From positions 45,973-109,972 of the forward strand of contig JAGZHZ010000007.1 in NCBI GenBank assembly GCA_018366495.1: 64,000 nt of DNA. The letters run 5' to 3'. Below, in pieces: positions 24,189-32,782 of this stretch. The position numbers and the translations under genes were made by a program. The notes beneath the pieces are model-generated. The model searched no databases. It saw only the letters and a list, made by a program, of their open reading frames with translations, and had not been told where the DNA came from. Every line of letters begins with the position of its first letter. The stretch's first letter is position 1. The DNA is from Clostridiales bacterium (GTDB lineage Bacteria; Bacillota; Clostridia; Lachnospirales; Lachnospiraceae).

Positions 24189-26197
24189 ACAACTTTTTTC
24201 TATATTTTAAAATGGCAGCAGATGGAATCAGAAAGAATAAAACTCTATATTTTCCTTACATATTTAGCTGTTCTTTCACACTGGCGCTGCTGTATATCCT
24301 GCTTTCGGTAGAATATATGATCCGCACAGGAGAAGTACGCGGAGCATCCAAAATGTCGTCTATTCTTTGTATGTGTGCACTGTTGTATCGCATTGTAGCT
24401 GTCATCTTTTTATTCTACGTCAATAGTTTTTTATTAAAGAGAAGAAAAAAGGAATTTAGTATTTATCGGATTTTGGGAATGGAAAAACATCATATTCGGA
24501 TTATGTTATTCTTTGAAGTAGTTTTGGTATGTACTTTCTGTACTGTGATTGCTGTAGGAAGCGGAGCCCTCTTAAGTCAGCTCATGTTTCTTGTACTTTT
24601 AAAAATTGTTCATATTCCATCTGAACTGACGTTTCGTATTCCTTTCGATTCTGTGATATCTACCGTTATTTTTTCCGTATTTGTTTTCTTCCTCGTATTG
24701 CTGTATGATCTATTCAGTGTATCAAAAACAAGTCCGGCCGATCTTCTGCGTCAGAGTCATGAAGGAGAAAAAGAACCGAAGTCGCATCGTATTCTTGCAT
24801 TTCTTTCTTTTTTCTGCCTTATGGGAGGTTACATCACAGCGTGGAATATTATATCTCCAGATGAAGCATTTCTTCTGTTTTTACCAGCAGTTTTGCTCGT
24901 AATTTTAGGTACATTCGGTGTCATGCTGACAGGAAGCATTTCTCTGCTGAAATTTCTGCGCAAAAAAGAATCTTTCTTTTATCGTCCTTCTAATTTTATT
25001 GCTGTATCAGGGATGATTTACCGCATGAAACAAAATGCCGCCGGGCTTGCAACAATCTGTATCCTTTCCACTGCTGTTCTTGTCACCGTATCAACATGTA
25101 CAAGCTTGTTTTTTGGAGAAGAAAGTATTTTGAGGAGTCGTTTTATACGAGATGTCTCTATCTCATCTTATTTTGAAGAACCGGTATCACCCGAATGGAT
25201 GAATCAGATAGCTGCTGACTATGCCGCTGAATCCGGTGTGGAAATAGAAAATGAAGTGGCTTTTCAGAGAATGGATTTAACATGTGTAGAAAAATCAAAA
25301 GGTCAGTTTTCTATTTCAGCATGGGAGCAGAGATATGAAGAGACAGAGCGATTTTCTTGCTTTGTAAGAGAAGATTTTGAGAAAATCACAGAGTATCCTT
25401 TATCAATATCAGATACAGAAAATGAAGTGTTTTTTTATACAGAAGACGATACTGCACAATATGATAAAATTCAGATTGATGAATGGGATTTTTCTTTAAA
25501 GAAAATAGAACTTGAACAGGAATGGAAACGATTTCTCTCAAATGAATACCATGGTGAAAAAATGATTTTAATCTTTCCAAATCAAGAGATATTCAATCAG
25601 CTTTTTAATCGCTTAAAAGATGTGAGAATGGCAGCAGGACTGCATGATCTGGCATACAGCTATGAGATAATACAATTTTATGATCTTTCAGATTATAATT
25701 CGGCATATGAAATCAATACTTTGAGAGACTACTATCTGAATTACTGCGAGCATCTTGCAACAGTAGATACGCTTCCAGCTGCCAGAGAAGATTTTTATCA
25801 AATTTATGGCAGTATCTTCTTTGCCGGTCTGTTTTTTGTGGCTGTATTTGCTATTGCAACCGTTTTAATTATCTATTATAAACAGGTTACAGAAGGATAT
25901 GAAGATAAAGAACGTTTCCTTATCATGCAGAGGGTCGGCATGAGCGATCAGGAGATCAAAAAAGCGATTCACCATCAGATTATTCTTGTATTCTTTTTAC
26001 CGCTTGGAATGTCTCTTCTGCATACGGCTGTCGCATTTCCAGCATTATGCCAGGTGCTTACTTTGTTTAAACTGAAAGACTTTCATCTGTTTGGCATCTG
26101 TACCTGCATCGCTGCTGTCCTGTTTACATTTCTGTATTTATTTGTATATTTTCTTACAGCAAAAACGTATTATCGTATTGTCAAAAAGAATGATTAA
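24185..26197 (+). CDS. FtsX-like ABC permease, BceB type
   Basis: A 670-residue permease with ten predicted membrane helices and a large extracellular domain of about 210 residues (roughly 320-540) between the seventh and eighth, the layout that identifies BceB-like proteins; that domain binds the target and gives specificity. The FtsX-type segments KRRKKEFSIYRILGMEK and ERFLIMQRVGMSDQEIKKA are present. It ends the operon before a bidirectional terminator. Confidence 0.94.
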   Translation: MNNFFLYFKMAADGIRKNKTLYFPYIFSCSFTLALLYILLSVEYMIRTGEVRGASKMSSILCMCALLYRIVAVIFLFYVNSFLLKRRKKEFSIYRILGMEKHHIRIMLFFEVVLVCTFCTVIAVGSGALLSQLMFLVLLKIVHIPSELTFRIPFDSVISTVIFSVFVFFLVLLYDLFSVSKTSPADLLRQSHEGEKEPKSHRILAFLSFFCLMGGYITAWNIISPDEAFLLFLPAVLLVILGTFGVMLTGSISLLKFLRKKESFFYRPSNFIAVSGMIYRMKQNAAGLATICILSTAVLVTVSTCTSLFFGEESILRSRFIRDVSISSYFEEPVSPEWMNQIAADYAAESGVEIENEVAFQRMDLTCVEKSKGQFSISAWEQRYEETERFSCFVREDFEKITEYPLSISDTENEVFFYTEDDTAQYDKIQIDEWDFSLKKIELEQEWKRFLSNEYHGEKMILIFPNQEIFNQLFNRLKDVRMAAGLHDLAYSYEIIQFYDLSDYNSAYEINTLRDYYLNYCEHLATVDTLPAAREDFYQIYGSIFFAGLFFVAVFAIATVLIIYYKQVTEGYEDKERFLIMQRVGMSDQEIKKAIHHQIILVFFLPLGMSLLHTAVAFPALCQVLTLFKLKDFHLFGICTCIAAVLFTFLYLFVYFLTAKTYYRIVKKND

Positions 26198-26202
26198 GAA
26201 TA

Positions 26203-26240
26203 AAAAAACTGCGGCAAACTAGATTGACCGCAGCTTTTTT
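26203..26240. terminator. Bidirectional terminator between permease and DUF6465 genes
   Basis: CTGCGG (26209-26214) pairs with CCGCAG (26228-26233); flanking A-run and T-run extend the stem and serve both strands. Confidence 0.85.
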
Positions 26241-26241
26241 A

Positions 26242-26631
26242 TTATAAATTGACAGAACCACTGATTTCTCCATTAATCACGTAGTACGCCTTTGACTCTT
26301 CTGCTTTAATATAAACAGACAGTTCTTTTAAGTCCTTCATCATATTTCCTTCATCTTTCCAGACTTTTTTAATCATTCCGATTACTTCCTGCTCCTCAAT
26401 TTCTTTTCCCTGAAACTGAAAATAAACCATAGTTTTCTTGGAACCGCTTTTCTTTTCCTGTGCTTGCTCTTTTCCCATTGCGCTGTTCTCCTTTCTTACA
26501 CTTTGAATTTCAGGATTTTGATCAATCTGTGTTGCTATATTTTCAGTCTGATCAATCACTCTATGAACCAGTATGTTTTCTATGTTGTCTTTTCTCTTTT
26601 GCATCTTCTTTTTCAGTCGTTTACTAGCCAT
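26242..26631 (-). CDS. DUF6465 family protein
   Basis: A 129-residue protein with a Lys-rich N-terminus, a polar middle and a C-terminal domain (VYFQFQGKEIEEQEVIGMIKK, then LKELSVYIKAEESKAYYVINGE and SGSVNL) that fits DUF6465, a small family I associate with Lachnospiraceae. Function unknown. The ATG has AAAGGAGG upstream and a perfect-consensus promoter lies about 75 bases ahead. A small inverted repeat, ATACCTTATGGTAT (26645-26658), lies just upstream of the ribosome site. Confidence 0.75.
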   Translation of the reverse strand: MASKRLKKKMQKRKDNIENILVHRVIDQTENIATQIDQNPEIQSVRKENSAMGKEQAQEKKSGSKKTMVYFQFQGKEIEEQEVIGMIKKVWKDEGNMMKDLKELSVYIKAEESKAYYVINGEISGSVNL

Positions 26632-26705
26632 GGTTTCCTCCTTTATACCTTATGGTATGTTAGATCTAAGAACAAATCTTGCTGTTTTCAGACCCACAAT
26701 TTCTT

Positions 26706-26734
26706 ATTATAGCAGTTTTTCCATGAAATGTCAA
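26706..26734 (-). promoter_or_regulatory. Consensus promoter of the DUF6465 gene
   Basis: Minus strand TTGACA (26734-26729), 17 bp, TATAAT (26711-26706): both boxes match sigma-A consensus exactly, so strong expression is expected. Confidence 0.8.
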
Positions 26735-26767
26735 AAATTAAAGATACATACATTATATTTTGCACAA

Positions 26768-27214
26768 TCATGCTGGCTCCTGTTCCAACAAAATGGTGAA
26801 AGGTCCGTCATTGCACAATTCTACTTTCATATCTGCTCCAAAAATTCCTGTTTCTACAATGTCTATTCTTTTTCTGCATTCTGCAATGATGTATTCATAT
26901 AATCTTTTTGCCTGTTCGGGATTACCCGCCTCTGTAAAACTTGGACGATTGCCCGCTTTGCAGTTTGCATACAGGGTAAACTGAGATATCAGCAGCAGAC
27001 TTCCATCTACATCTTTCAGAGATCGATTTGTTTTTCCGCATTCATCTTCAAAAATACGCAGCCCTGTCAGTTTTTTTACGAGATAATCCGCTTCTTTTTG
27101 TGTATCATTTTTTCCGATACCAATTAAGACAACGAACCCTTTCTTAATTTCTCCAACTCTCTTTTCTTTTACTGTCACAGTTGCGTGTGTGACACGCTGA
27201 ATTACAAATTTCAT
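26768..27214 (-). CDS. dtd: D-aminoacyl-tRNA deacylase
   Basis: A 148-residue enzyme that frees tRNA from D-amino acids and glycine mischarging. Motifs: start MKFVIQRVTHATVTV, LLLISQFTLYA and the C-terminal NDGPFTILL (the Gly-cisPro loop, here GPF rather than the common GPV). Full length. Monocistronic or the first of a short run; neighbours give no further clue. Confidence 0.96.
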   Translation of the reverse strand: MKFVIQRVTHATVTVKEKRVGEIKKGFVVLIGIGKNDTQKEADYLVKKLTGLRIFEDECGKTNRSLKDVDGSLLLISQFTLYANCKAGNRPSFTEAGNPEQAKRLYEYIIAECRKRIDIVETGIFGADMKVELCNDGPFTILLEQEPA

Positions 27215-27249
27215 ATCCGATCCCTACCTATTTTTTTCTATCTGTTGTT

Positions 27250-27888
27250 TTATCTTTTTGCCCGTTGTTTTTCTTTCAGTTTGACAAATTCCTGTATCAT
27301 TTCCACAGTGCCGTCAACGCCGCAGATTCCGCTGTCAATACACAGATGATAGCTGCTGGCATCTCCCCATTTTTTACTAGAGTAATAATTATAGTAATTG
27401 GCGCGCTTTTTATCTGTTTTTACGATTAAATCTTTTGCTTTACTCTCAGAAAGCTGATATTTCTCAGAGATTCGTTTTATTCGATTTTCCATACTGGCAT
27501 GGATGAATACAGACACGCGATTTTTATACTCAGCAAGCGCATAATCCGCACATCTTCCAACGATAACACATGGCCCTTCATCCGCAATCTTCTTGATTGC
27601 ATTAAACTGTGCCAAAAATACTTTGTGATTCAATGGCATATCATTGAATGTGGCAGATGAGTATCCCATAGAATAAGTATCCATTACAAGAGAATATAAA
27701 AAACTGTTTGTCGGTTTTTCATCATGATTTTCAAACAATTCTTGTGAGATTCCGCTTTCTTTTGAGGCACGGCTTAATAATTCTTTATCATAGCATTTAA
27801 TTCCCAGCGTTTCTGCAAGCTTTTCACCGATTTCTTTTCCACCGCTGCCAAACTGTCTTCCAATTGTAATGATTGTTTCGTTATTCAT
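27250..27888 (-). CDS. Cytidylate-kinase-like protein
   Basis: A 212-residue P-loop kinase of the cytidylate kinase-like group: ITIGRQFGSGGKEIGEKLAE at the N-terminus (P-loop), GPCVIVGRCADYALAE, and a lid region RIKRISEKYQLS. This group differs from Cmk proper and its substrate is not certain. AAAGGAAG precedes the ATG. The leader contains a 20-bp palindrome at 27927-27946. Confidence 0.9.
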   Translation of the reverse strand: MNNETIITIGRQFGSGGKEIGEKLAETLGIKCYDKELLSRASKESGISQELFENHDEKPTNSFLYSLVMDTYSMGYSSATFNDMPLNHKVFLAQFNAIKKIADEGPCVIVGRCADYALAEYKNRVSVFIHASMENRIKRISEKYQLSESKAKDLIVKTDKKRANYYNYYSSKKWGDASSYHLCIDSGICGVDGTVEMIQEFVKLKEKQRAKR

Positions 27889-27926
27889 AAGCTACACTTC
27901 CTTTCAGGATTTACTTTCCCCCAGAT

Positions 27927-27946
27927 GCAGTGTCAGATGACACTGC
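27927..27946. promoter_or_regulatory. 20-bp palindrome in the leader of the kinase-like gene
   Basis: GCAGTGTCA-GA-TGACACTGC: two perfect 9-bp arms around two bases. It lies about 40 bases upstream of the start codon and could be an operator or an RNA hairpin. Confidence 0.55.
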
Positions 27947-28080
27947 TGTTTCTTACTATGTATTAACTATTGTATATTATAAATCATTCTAAAAGAAATG
28001 TACACTATTTTCCTATAATTTTTCAAAAAATTCATATATTTTCTGATTTTTTATATCAATCAGATTGGAAACGCAGTCTG

Positions 28081-28995
28081 CTATCTGCGCAGTTTCGAAA
28101 GAAGCTCTTCAAAATATAGTGGCAAAGGAGCTGTAACTTCCAGATATGCCCCTGTTCTTGGATGAATAAATCCGAGAACCATAGCATGAAGTGTCTGTCC
28201 CTGTAAGTGATACGGACATTTTGATGGTCCATACACATCGTCTCCCAGAATAGGATGCTGAATACTGCTCATGTGAACACGAATCTGGTGTGTTCTTCCT
28301 GTTTCCAGTTCACATTCAATATAAGTAAACTTTTGAAAACGTTCTAATACACGGTAATGCGTAATAGCACGCTTACCATTTTTAAGATTAATCGCCATCT
28401 TTTTCCGGTCAATCGGATGACGTCCAATTGGCTGGTCAATCGTCCCTTCCTCTTCTTTCAGTACACCATGTACGATTGCACGATATCTTCTCGTGATAGA
28501 ATGGTCTTTTAATTGTTCAGCAAGACTGTTATGCGCAAAATCATTTTTACAAACAACAAGAGATCCCGTTGTATTTTGATCAATACGGTGAACGATTCCA
28601 GGACGCATCATTCCATTAATCCCAGACAGCTGATCTTTACAGTGATACAAAAGAGCATTCACAAGTGTATCGGTATAATGACCAGCGCTTGGATGGACAA
28701 CCATTCCTTTTGGTTTATTGACTACAATTAAATCTTCGTCTTCATATAAGATATCAAGCGGGATATCTTGAGGTTCCACATCAAGGACTTCCGGATCTGG
28801 AATCGTAATTTCCATCATATCATCTGTATTCAGTTTATAATTGCTTTTAATTTCTTTCTGATTTACCAGAATCTGTTTCTCTTTAATCAGCTTTTGAAAA
28901 AAAGATCGGGAATAATCCGAAAAATATTCAGATAAAAAACGATCAATCCGTTTCCCGGAATTTTCCTCTGTTATTATGAGATTGTAATGTTCCAT
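28081..28995 (-). CDS. RluD-type 23S rRNA pseudouridine synthase
   Basis: A 304-residue enzyme with an N-terminal S4 RNA-binding domain (about 12-75) and the catalytic domain with GIVHRIDQNTTG, whose Asp is the catalytic residue, and LETGRTHQIRVH. It follows lspA by ten bases, as in many bacteria where lspA and rluD-like genes are paired. The exact uridine target (RluD or a related one) is not certain. Confidence 0.94.
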   Translation of the reverse strand: MEHYNLIITEENSGKRIDRFLSEYFSDYSRSFFQKLIKEKQILVNQKEIKSNYKLNTDDMMEITIPDPEVLDVEPQDIPLDILYEDEDLIVVNKPKGMVVHPSAGHYTDTLVNALLYHCKDQLSGINGMMRPGIVHRIDQNTTGSLVVCKNDFAHNSLAEQLKDHSITRRYRAIVHGVLKEEEGTIDQPIGRHPIDRKKMAINLKNGKRAITHYRVLERFQKFTYIECELETGRTHQIRVHMSSIQHPILGDDVYGPSKCPYHLQGQTLHAMVLGFIHPRTGAYLEVTAPLPLYFEELLSKLRR

Positions 28996-29005
28996 ATCGT
29001 ATCCT

Positions 29006-29512
29006 TTATCTGTTAAAAATATGTTTTAATTCTTCTTCACTATAGACAAATAGCATGAAAATTGCCATAATAATAATAGAAATCACAATATAGCAGTCCG
29101 CAATATTAAAAACAGGAAAATCAATAAACACGGCATAGATAAAATCAATCACATATCCATGCCATATCCGATCAATCATATTTCCAACTGCTCCTGCAAT
29201 GATTCCAATGACACTGATCCGCAGAGGAAGAAAACGTTTTTCTCTTGGTATTCTGCAGTAAAATAGTGAGAATAAGATAGTAATAATCATAGCAAATAAA
29301 ATCGGAATCCATTGACGGTTTTTTAACGCTCCAAACGCAACTCCTACGTTTTCCAGATAATGAAGTTCTAAGATACGAGGAATTAAAACAATATCAGGAC
29401 TGCCTTTTAAAAATTGGACAGCAAACCATTTTGTGAGCTGGTCAAAAAAAATGAATAAGAGACAGCTGATCATTCCTAAAAAAATTTTCGATTGTTTTGT
29501 TGATTTTTTCAT
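29006..29512 (-). CDS. lspA: Lipoprotein signal peptidase II
   Basis: A 168-residue membrane aspartyl protease that removes lipoprotein signal peptides. Four membrane helices; catalytic Asp residues in GNMIDRIWHGYVIDFI and VFNIADCYI. ATGA overlap with aroB. It would process the lipoprotein flavodoxins at 2814 and 3618, among others. Confidence 0.97.
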   Translation of the reverse strand: MKKSTKQSKIFLGMISCLLFIFFDQLTKWFAVQFLKGSPDIVLIPRILELHYLENVGVAFGALKNRQWIPILFAMIITILFSLFYCRIPREKRFLPLRISVIGIIAGAVGNMIDRIWHGYVIDFIYAVFIDFPVFNIADCYIVISIIIMAIFMLFVYSEEELKHIFNR

Positions 29513-30636
29513 TTATCCGCCTCTGTTCTAAGATCTGCATTAAAATAATTTACAGCGTCTAAAATTTCTTCGTCCGTCACAGTACGGTCGATAAACGCAT
29601 TTCCGATTCCATTTAATAAGATAAATTTTAATGTTCCATTTTCCATCTTTTTATCTACTTTTGTCGCTGCTAGGATGTCTTCTGCTTTCAGATCTGAAAA
29701 AGAAATCGGAAGTTCAAATCCAACATTCATATCACGGATCTCAAAAAATTCCTCATCACTTAAGAGAGCTCTTTTCCATGAAATATAAGCCGCCATCGTA
29801 TATCCAAGGGCAACGCATTGGCCGTGAAGCCATTGAAAATTCATTAACTTTTCAATACTGTGGCCTAATGTATGACCAAAATTCAGCAACGCGCGCTCTC
29901 CTTTTTCAAGAGGATCTTTTTCTACCACAAGCCGTTTAATATCACAGCTCTTTTTCACCATTTTCATCAGAACATTAGGATCTCTGTCGCAGATTTGCGT
30001 CATATGATTAATAATCCATTCATAATAAGAACTACTTTTGATCAGTCCATGTTTAAGGACTTCTCCCATGCCGCAGTAAAACTGCTCATTTGAAAGTGTT
30101 TTTAAAGTACTGATATTGATGTATACCATTTTAGGCTGATGAAACGCCCCTACCATATTTTTATAACAGTCAAAATCAACTCCCGTCTTTCCGCCGATAC
30201 TGCTGTCTACCTGAGCCAAAAGCGTAGTTGGTATCTGTATAAAATCTATTCCTCTCAAATAAGTGGCAGCAGCAAAACCTGTAAGATCTCCTGTCACTCC
30301 ACCTCCCAGAGCAATCAGGAGATCTTTTCTGTCAAATTTCTGCTCAATCAAAAAACGATATAAATCTTTTACTGTCTCTAAATTTTTATGCTGCTCTCCG
30401 GCGATAAATGTATAGGATACTACTTTTCTGCATACAGGCAGCAGTCGTTCTTCTATTTCTTCTTTATAAAGAGAAGATACGTTTGTATCAGAAACAATAC
30501 AGATCTTTCGCGTATTGCTACCCAGTTCCATTATCTTTTCGGAAAGGTTTTCAAAAGACTGCTCAAAATAGATTGTATATGCTGTTATATTATCTTTCTT
30601 TACCTCCATAAAGGAGTCTGCTTTATTTTTTATCAT
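29509..30636 (-). CDS. aroB: 3-dehydroquinate synthase
   Basis: A 375-residue enzyme, second step of the shikimate pathway. NAD-binding LIALGGGVTGDLTGFAAATYLRG, the zinc-site regions KHGLIK and NFGHTLGHSIE, and RGIDFIQIPTTLLAQVDSS are clear. The start at 30636 has AGGAG somewhat far upstream (about 13 bases); ATG at 30609 is an alternative without a ribosome site. It sits in an unusual place, within the sepF/ylmH operon. Confidence 0.96.
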   Translation of the reverse strand: MIKNKADSFMEVKKDNITAYTIYFEQSFENLSEKIMELGSNTRKICIVSDTNVSSLYKEEIEERLLPVCRKVVSYTFIAGEQHKNLETVKDLYRFLIEQKFDRKDLLIALGGGVTGDLTGFAAATYLRGIDFIQIPTTLLAQVDSSIGGKTGVDFDCYKNMVGAFHQPKMVYINISTLKTLSNEQFYCGMGEVLKHGLIKSSSYYEWIINHMTQICDRDPNVLMKMVKKSCDIKRLVVEKDPLEKGERALLNFGHTLGHSIEKLMNFQWLHGQCVALGYTMAAYISWKRALLSDEEFFEIRDMNVGFELPISFSDLKAEDILAATKVDKKMENGTLKFILLNGIGNAFIDRTVTDEEILDAVNYFNADLRTEADK

Positions 30637-30650
30637 ATCATATAGAACTC

Positions 30651-31409
30651 CTAACTATATTTTTCTAATGAAATTAAGATTCTGCCTTTTTTTGTTTTGG
30701 AGATCTCGCCAAGATACTGAAATCGCCCCATACCACGCACAGAGATAATATCATTTTCTTTTAGATGATATCCATTTGATAAGACCATTTTCCCATTCAC
30801 AAATACTTTTCCAGACTCGATCAGAGACGTCATACTGCTTCTTGACCCCGGAAATACCTGGGCGATCACAGCATCCAGCCGGACAGAAGAAACACTGCCT
30901 TGTATCTTTTCTTTTTGGATAGGAATTGCGATTTGATCTTCATCCGTCTCTCGGACAGATACTGTAGTATGGCGTACGCGGCATAATTCTCGGCAGATTA
31001 TATCTTTTACAGAAGGTTTGCAGAAAAGCAACGCTCTTCCTTCTTCCGTTAAAATATCTCCTATTTTGCCTCTATCAATGCCCAGATTCAATACTGCCCC
31101 CAGATAATCTCTGTGTGTAAGTTGTTCTGCAAAACGCAGACTGCAGGGCTTAATCTCCAACACTGTGATTGGAAAAGAAAATTCTCTTTCTTCATATAAA
31201 CAAAAAGCATCAGGAATAAAGGCTACTATCTGACGCTCGGCAAATTCATAGCCTCCAGAAATTTTCCATTTTACAAAAGAAAATTTCTGGAGGTTACTAT
31301 GAAAGATATGAAGTTCATTTAAATTTAAAAAGTCACTGAATATGACAATATTTTTCATTCTGGACTGATTTGCAAGATCCAGAAGTCGTTTTTCAAATTG
31401 TTCATCCAT
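30651..31409 (-). CDS. ylmH: YlmH-like S4-domain RNA-binding protein
   Basis: A 252-residue protein with a central part typical of YlmH (LEIKPCSLRFAEQLTHRDYLGAVLNLGI, split here by family motif RFAE) and a C-terminal S4 domain (about 178-240: VRLDAVIAQVFPGSRSSMTSLIESG). YlmH helps clear peptidyl-tRNA from stalled 50S subunits in B. subtilis. It lies next to sepF, as usual in Firmicutes. Confidence 0.92.
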   Translation of the reverse strand: MDEQFEKRLLDLANQSRMKNIVIFSDFLNLNELHIFHSNLQKFSFVKWKISGGYEFAERQIVAFIPDAFCLYEEREFSFPITVLEIKPCSLRFAEQLTHRDYLGAVLNLGIDRGKIGDILTEEGRALLFCKPSVKDIICRELCRVRHTTVSVRETDEDQIAIPIQKEKIQGSVSSVRLDAVIAQVFPGSRSSMTSLIESGKVFVNGKMVLSNGYHLKENDIISVRGMGRFQYLGEISKTKKGRILISLEKYS

Positions 31410-31422
31410 AACTGATTACCTA

Positions 31423-32043
31423 TTAGAAACGGCTGTGTACATCAAGAGCAGTTCCCATTCTTTCCTGAAAATCGCCCGACAATTCTACTGTTTCCGGTGT
31501 GATAACCAGCATTTTATTGTTGCTAGGAGAAATCTGTTCTATTCTTCCGCTTAAAGCAAAACAAGTTCCAGATGAAAAGTCTACTATACGCTGTGCTTCT
31601 TCTGTCGGTGCTTCTTCCAGATTTAAAATTACTGTACAATTATTCCAAAGCGCCTGTGTAATCTGATAGGCATCATTTAAGGAGCGAGGTTTTAAAACCA
31701 TAATTTCTCCGCTGACAGTCATATTGCTCTTCTTTCTAGGACGAATTGGGGAAACCTTGCTGGAAGAGGTGCCGCTCATCACTGGTGCTGTCTGACTTTG
31801 GCTCTGACGAGCTGACTTTGGCTTTGAAGCATTCTTTGTCTGGCTGCTCTTAGAGCGACGTCTGAAATCATCATCATCGTCGTCGTCATCATCGTCGTCA
31901 TCATCATCACGGCTTTTAAATAAACGTTTTTTCGGACGTTCCTCTTCAAAATCATCTACTTCATCATCCAGGAATTCTTCATCATCCATGTCCTCATCAT
32001 CGTTTAATTTCATTACATTTAAGAATTTATTCAGAACACCCAT
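31423..32043 (-). CDS. sepF: Cell division protein SepF
   Basis: A 206-residue FtsZ-bundling membrane anchor. N-terminal amphipathic helix MGVLNKFLNVMK, a very acidic and then Ser/Lys-rich linker, and the SepF domain (about 115-206: GEIMVLKPRSLNDAYQITQ, VILNLEEAP, RIVDFSSGTCFAL). The linker includes a run of about 14 Asp encoded by a GAT/GAC repeat at 31867-31908, prone to length change. ATG at 32043 was chosen because TTGGAG precedes it and the family starts there. Confidence 0.96.
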   Translation of the reverse strand: MGVLNKFLNVMKLNDDEDMDDEEFLDDEVDDFEEERPKKRLFKSRDDDDDDDDDDDDDDFRRRSKSSQTKNASKPKSARQSQSQTAPVMSGTSSSKVSPIRPRKKSNMTVSGEIMVLKPRSLNDAYQITQALWNNCTVILNLEEAPTEEAQRIVDFSSGTCFALSGRIEQISPSNNKMLVITPETVELSGDFQERMGTALDVHSRF

Positions 32044-32071
32044 ATTCAAAATCTCCAATCTTTATCGTTTC

Positions 32072-32764
32072 TCACTTTATGTAGTTTCGTTCGCCAAAGA
32101 TCCCTGTTCCCACACGGACAAATGTGGCGCCTTCTTCTATCGCAATCTCATAGTCTCCAGTCATTCCCATGCTCAGATTGCACATATTAACATTATCAAT
32201 GTTTTTCTGTTTTATGTCAACAGATAATTTTCTTAAATTTTTAAAATGTACACGATTTTCTTCGGCATTCTCCACAAATGGAGCAATCGTCATCAATCCT
32301 TCAATCCTTAAATGGGGAAGTTTTGAAATTATTTCCAATGCATCATACACTTCCTCCTCCAGAAACCCAAATTTGCTCTCTTCTCTCGCAATATTAATTT
32401 CCAGAAGGACAGGGATGACTTTTTCTCTCTTAGCTGCCTCTTCCTCCACTGCCTGAGCAAGACGGATGGAATCAATTGAATGAATCATACACGCTCTGTC
32501 GACCACATATTTTATTTTATTTCTCTGCAGATGACCGATCATATGCCAGTTGATATCTTTCGGCATCAAATCATATTTTTCTTTTAATTCCTGTGGTTTA
32601 TTTTCACCAAAATCCCGTATTCCTTCCGTATATACCTCTTCAATCATAGAGACAGGTTTTGTTTTGCTGACAGCAATCAAAGTGACCTCTTTGGGATCTC
32701 TGCCAGAACGCAGACATGCTTTTTGAATCTTCTCTTCTACCTCTTTTAAGTTTTCTTTTATCAT
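32072..32764 (-). CDS. YggS-type pyridoxal phosphate homeostasis protein
   Basis: A 230-residue PLP-binding protein with a TIM-barrel fold resembling alanine racemase. PLP Lys in LIAVSKTKP, IGHLQRNKIKYV, and LSMGMTGDYEIAIEEGATFVRVGTGIFG. It balances free PLP and amino-acid pools rather than catalysing a known reaction. The yggS-sepF-ylmH order is standard. Confidence 0.96.
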   Translation of the reverse strand: MIKENLKEVEEKIQKACLRSGRDPKEVTLIAVSKTKPVSMIEEVYTEGIRDFGENKPQELKEKYDLMPKDINWHMIGHLQRNKIKYVVDRACMIHSIDSIRLAQAVEEEAAKREKVIPVLLEINIAREESKFGFLEEEVYDALEIISKLPHLRIEGLMTIAPFVENAEENRVHFKNLRKLSVDIKQKNIDNVNMCNLSMGMTGDYEIAIEEGATFVRVGTGIFGERNYIK

Positions 32765-32782
32765 GAATTTTCACCTCTAAAG

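Noticed and set aside
31867..31908. Run of GAT/GAC triplets as a separate repeat element.
   Set aside because: It is in frame within the acidic linker of SepF and encodes about 14 Asp, so it is part of the gene.
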